A stretch of DNA of 64,000 nt from Holacanthus passer (Eukaryota > Chordata > Actinopteri > Pomacanthidae): positions 2,952,001 through 3,016,000 of the forward strand of contig JAFREQ010000042.1 of the NCBI GenBank assembly GCA_025331565.1, given 5' to 3'. Within the stretch, counting starts at the first letter, position 1; each line of letters starts with the position of its first letter. Positions 62,101 to 64,000 of the stretch are shown piece by piece. The translations under genes were made by a program, and so were the position numbers. The notes under the pieces were generated by a model. That model did not search any database. It was not told the DNA's origin and saw only the letters and a list, made by a program, of their open reading frames with translations.

Positions 62101-62663
62101 AGAGAACTACAATTCACATTTGTGAGGCCGCTGAGCTCGTAAGTCTCGAGCTTCTCCTCAGAGAATAAATTAGAAGCGAGGAGGATTTTTTTTAGGGCTA
62201 AGGCTACGTTTCCTGGTACAGAACGTCCCGGAACGTACTCAAATATTGACTCAACTGTCCTCAAACACCAGAATACACACAGGAGACGAGCCGCGGTGGC
62301 CTGTAATAGTCTGAAGCACATTATGTTGAATAAATTATGGGCCAGATTAGATTAGATTACATTAGTGAAACTGTAATGATTCCCCATGAGGAGGCTGGCT
62401 CATCAGAGCAGAGAGGAAACTGTCAGACCTGATGTTTAAATGCTGAGTGGATGTTGTTTGTTTTCACAGCTTTAACACACACACACACACAGCAGAGGAT
62501 ACAGGTGAGTGTGGTGGGAGTGGGAGTGGGATTCACCTTGGTCTGGAATTTCTTCTTCCTGTCTGGCAGTAGGTAGATCTTCACGTACGGGTCAGAGAAG
62601 CCGTTGGCGTCCTTCGCCGGCAGGTCCAGAGCTTTCAGGATCTTCACCACCAGCTGCTCCGTG
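53884..62663 (-). CDS. syt3: Synaptotagmin-3, 3' half (last six coding exons)
   Basis: SYT3 is a membrane-anchored calcium sensor of the SYT3/5/6/10 group; in neurons it acts in postsynaptic receptor internalisation and vesicle traffic. Exons in the window, 5' to 3' on the minus strand: 62663-62537, 59344-59126, 57285-57165, 55793-55622, 54990-54861, 53973-53884. Phases agree and encode about 285 residues to the stop. The first two exons form C2A (ALDLPAKDANGFSDPYVKIY, SVYDFDRFSRHD), and the next three plus the tail form C2B (LKAMDLTGFSDPYVKASL, MDYDCIGHNEVIG, HWHQLVEEK). The aspartates that bind calcium are present in both domains. The HWHQLVEEK end favours SYT3 over SYT6 and SYT10. The N-terminal cysteines, transmembrane segment and start of C2A lie beyond 64000. 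Confidence 0.93.
54134..54265 (+). mobile_element. MITE fragment, same family as 39896-40210
   Basis: CTAAGGAATTATGGGAAATA, TCACTTCCTTGCCGAGAGTT and GATAGCACTCTCGG match one end of the ATTAAAGGAAT element family. It lies in the last syt3 intron, opposite to the gene. Confidence 0.65.
54789..54812. repeat. (CA)n microsatellite
   Basis: In the syt3 transcript this is a UG repeat about 50 bases after the donor of the penultimate exon. Confidence 0.93.
54861..54990 (-). CDS. syt3: syt3 penultimate exon (C2B end)
   Basis: Starts with the third base of Cys, then IGHNEVIGMCRVGSEAEGPG, REHWSAMLANPRKPIEHWHQ and LVE. Acceptor GTGTCAG, donor GAG|GTAATG. It is not apparent as an open frame and was found from the expected C2B sequence. 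Confidence 0.94.
55622..55793 (-). CDS. syt3: syt3 C2B middle exon
   Basis: Encodes DPYVKASLICDGRRLKKRKT, SIKKNTLNPTYNEALVFDIP and AVMDYD, covering the C2B polybasic KKRK strand and calcium-binding loops. Acceptor CTCCTTCAG with a CT microsatellite tract, donor TG|GTGAGC. Confidence 0.95.
55807..55835. repeat. (GA)n microsatellite in a syt3 3' splice site
   Basis: On the transcript strand this is a CU repeat that forms the polypyrimidine tract of the exon starting at 55793. Confidence 0.9.
56142..56174. repeat. (CA)n microsatellite
   Basis: A pure CA run within a syt3 intron. Confidence 0.93.
57165..57285 (-). CDS. syt3: syt3 C2B first exon
   Basis: Encodes EKADLGELNFSLCYLPTAGR, LTATIIKATNLKAMDLTGFS, ending in a phase-1 donor G|GTAAAG that joins to AC to make Asp. 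Acceptor GACCTACAG lies next to a TG repeat. Its 121-base length means skipping would shift the frame. Confidence 0.95.
57297..57320. repeat. (CA)n microsatellite next to a syt3 3' splice site
   Basis: A UG repeat in the transcript that starts 12 bases upstream of the exon at 57285. Confidence 0.93.
57321..59125 (-). other. syt3 intron between C2A and C2B exons
   Basis: A 1.8-kb stretch of intron; no exon, known repeat or RNA gene recognised. Confidence 0.8.
59126..59344 (-). CDS. syt3: syt3 C2A second exon
   Basis: Encodes VHRKTLNPVFNETFQFGVPL, RKLHFSVYDFDRFSRHDLIG and VWRDIVEGTA. Three aspartates of the second calcium loop (YDFD, RHD) are present. Acceptor TTCTCTCAG, donor GCG|GTAAGG; exactly 73 codons, phase 0. 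Confidence 0.96.
60283..60702. repeat. Diverged foldback inverted repeat
   Basis: The reverse complement of about 60283-60476 aligns with about 60528-60702, leaving a spacer of roughly 50 bases. Matching pieces include GGATTCAGGACGCGTCTTCA versus GGATTCTGGACACGTCTTCA, and TTTCATACCAGCAAAA versus TTTCATATCGGCAAAA. Translations of the two arms resemble each other (FEDSGRVFK / AEDSGHVFR), which first revealed it. By eye the arms are roughly two-thirds to three-quarters identical. It lies in the syt3 intron between the two C2A exons. Family not recognised. Confidence 0.7.
62537..62663 (-). CDS. syt3: syt3 C2A exon (first in window)
   Basis: Encodes TEQLVVKILKALDLPAKDAN, GFSDPYVKIYLLPDRKKKFQ and TK. 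Two calcium-binding aspartates (KD, SD) of C2A loop 1 are present. It begins with the last base of a split codon after an acceptor CTCAG preceded by a TG repeat. Donor AAG|GTGAAT. The preceding exon is outside the window. Confidence 0.95.
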
Positions 62664-62668
62664 CTGAG

Positions 62669-62697
<29 letters not shown>
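62669..62697. repeat. (CA)n microsatellite in a syt3 3' splice site
   Basis: On the transcript strand a UG repeat of about 14 units ends 5 bases before the exon at 62663, in the place of a normal polypyrimidine tract. Confidence 0.95.
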
Positions 62698-62700
<3 letters not shown>

Positions 62701-62788
62701 ACCACGAACTCCGTCAGACTTTCACGTGCACATAGGGGTCGCACAAATTTACAAAAATACTCAAATGTGAGACCCAGACAGGATCAAC

Positions 62789-62790
<2 letters not shown>

Positions 62791-62821
<31 letters not shown>
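62791..62821. repeat. (CA)n microsatellite
   Basis: A pure CA run, inverted relative to the GT run 78 bases further on. Confidence 0.95.
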
Positions 62822-62825
<4 letters not shown>

Positions 62826-62895
62826 CTGTGCAAGATTCATACACACATACTGGCGTGGGAGGTTGTGTGTCTCTGAGGAAAGGAGTAGCTAAAAT

Positions 62896-62898
<3 letters not shown>

Positions 62899-62930
<32 letters not shown>
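62899..62930. repeat. (GT)n microsatellite
   Basis: A pure GT run. With the CA run at 62791 it could pair in a transcript as a hairpin of about 30 base pairs. Confidence 0.95.
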
Positions 62931-62932
<2 letters not shown>

Positions 62933-64000
62933 CATCCCTGCAGCTGCATCACTGTTGCACTATCAGCGATGTTAGATGTAAGCACAGTGAGCACAGATGC
63001 ACGGCCAGCGAGAGAGTCCGGACAAAGCTGAGCTCATTAATAATCCTTAACACGGTCAAAGCCTTTATTCCACGCTCACTCTGGGCCACGTGTTCAGAGC
63101 TGCCGACGCAGAAGAGACTCGAACACGATCCACATCAACAAGATCTCAGCCTTCCTCTGAACCTTTGACTCGCAGTGTCACCAACTTTGAACATATTTGT
63201 TTGATTGACATGTTGAGATTTAGATAATTCTTGTACATTTTAGTCAGCAGCACATAAATTCTGTTAATCTGTGGGTTTTTTTGTTTTTAATTTTTTCTTG
63301 TTTTCTTGCTCACTAGTAGATTTATATTATAGATTTATATTACAAAGTCACATGCAAAACGAAAGTACAAAATCCTGCAGTAAGAACTACAAAAATAAGT
63401 AAAGTACAAATAACCTATGTTTTATTTTTTTCTTATTTTGATTTATTTAAAGCCTAAATCTGATCCAGCTGTAAACAAGCCGCAACACCAACATTTAAAA
63501 TGCAAGTTTGGATGTGGCTTCCACTCTCAAAATGAATGACAGGTGTTTTAAATTCAAGGACAATTATTATGCAACTAAATCTTTAAATGGATGCTGTTTA
63601 ATTCAGTATTGTTTAACTGTGCAGTAAAACAGATCGAGATTTTCAACTCACAACTGTTTTCATTAGTTGTTGTTAATCTGCTGATTATTTCCTCTCTCTG
63701 TTGTTTGGTGAGATAAATGTGTGTCACTGTGTCCTTGAGTCCAAGGTGAAATCTTCTAACAGTTCAAATCCAATAATAAGCAGATTATTTTGGGATAAAA
63801 CAGAGAAACGCAGCAAATGTTCCAAAGTGAGAATTTGAGTCCAGCTGGATTTTTTGATAATTTTTGCTTAACAAAAGATTAATTACTTATCAAATTGATG
63901 CTGAATATTTTTCTGACAATTGACTGATTCATTATTCAGCTGATTATTTCTGCTCCAGTAACGATAAGTCAAACTCTGCATTCACTATGTAAATATTTAA

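Larger units (their letters stand above)
62698..64000 (-). other. syt3 intron, right part
   Basis: No exon with the expected C2A start or linker is seen. Contents are two opposed dinucleotide repeats (62791-62821 CA and 62899-62930 GT) and AT-rich sequence to the window end. Confidence 0.7.

Noticed and set aside
1..64000. tRNA, rRNA, microRNA, CRISPR or viral genes
   Set aside because: I looked for cloverleaf-like, hairpin and known miRNA seed sequences and for viral peptides by eye and saw none; a covariance-model scan would be needed to exclude small RNAs.

Overview
The window is a stretch of teleost fish nuclear genome. It has spliced vertebrate genes with large introns, long microsatellites (CA/GT and GA/CT), and decayed copies of interspersed repeats common in ray-finned fish. 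Three genes are readable, all on the minus strand: the N-terminal coding exon of lrrc4b at the left, a complete med25 in the middle, and the 3' half of syt3 at the right. The human counterparts all lie in 19q13.33, so this is conserved synteny.

Layout. Positions 548-793 encode the signal peptide and LRR N-cap of lrrc4b (netrin-G ligand 3). Its remaining coding sequence lies beyond position 1. The 794-20203 stretch is probably its large first intron, and 20204-20440 is a tentative 5'-UTR exon with a strong splice donor. Positions 20441-26560 look intergenic and include one LINE scrap. med25 runs from its stop at 27016 to its ATG at 44121, with a probable non-coding first exon and a compact TATA-less promoter near 45272-45432. 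I assembled 19 coding exons whose phases all agree, giving 749 residues against about 747 in human. Positions 45433-50331 look intergenic. Positions 50332-53883 are a possible long syt3 3'-UTR. The last six syt3 exons (53884-62663) encode C2A, C2B and the C-terminal tail; the transmembrane and N-terminal exons lie beyond 64000.

The genes do not form a pathway or operon. lrrc4b is a postsynaptic adhesion protein, syt3 a calcium sensor of membrane traffic, and med25 a general transcription co-activator subunit. There is no gene cluster, CRISPR array, phage or bacterial feature.

The most unusual signals are a diverged foldback inverted repeat with arms of about 180-190 bp in a syt3 intron, TG or CT microsatellites that form the 3' splice-site tracts of three syt3 exons, a decayed LINE with a large internal gap in a med25 intron, and several non-coding blocks that could be conserved enhancers. 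I did not find a clearly new biological system.
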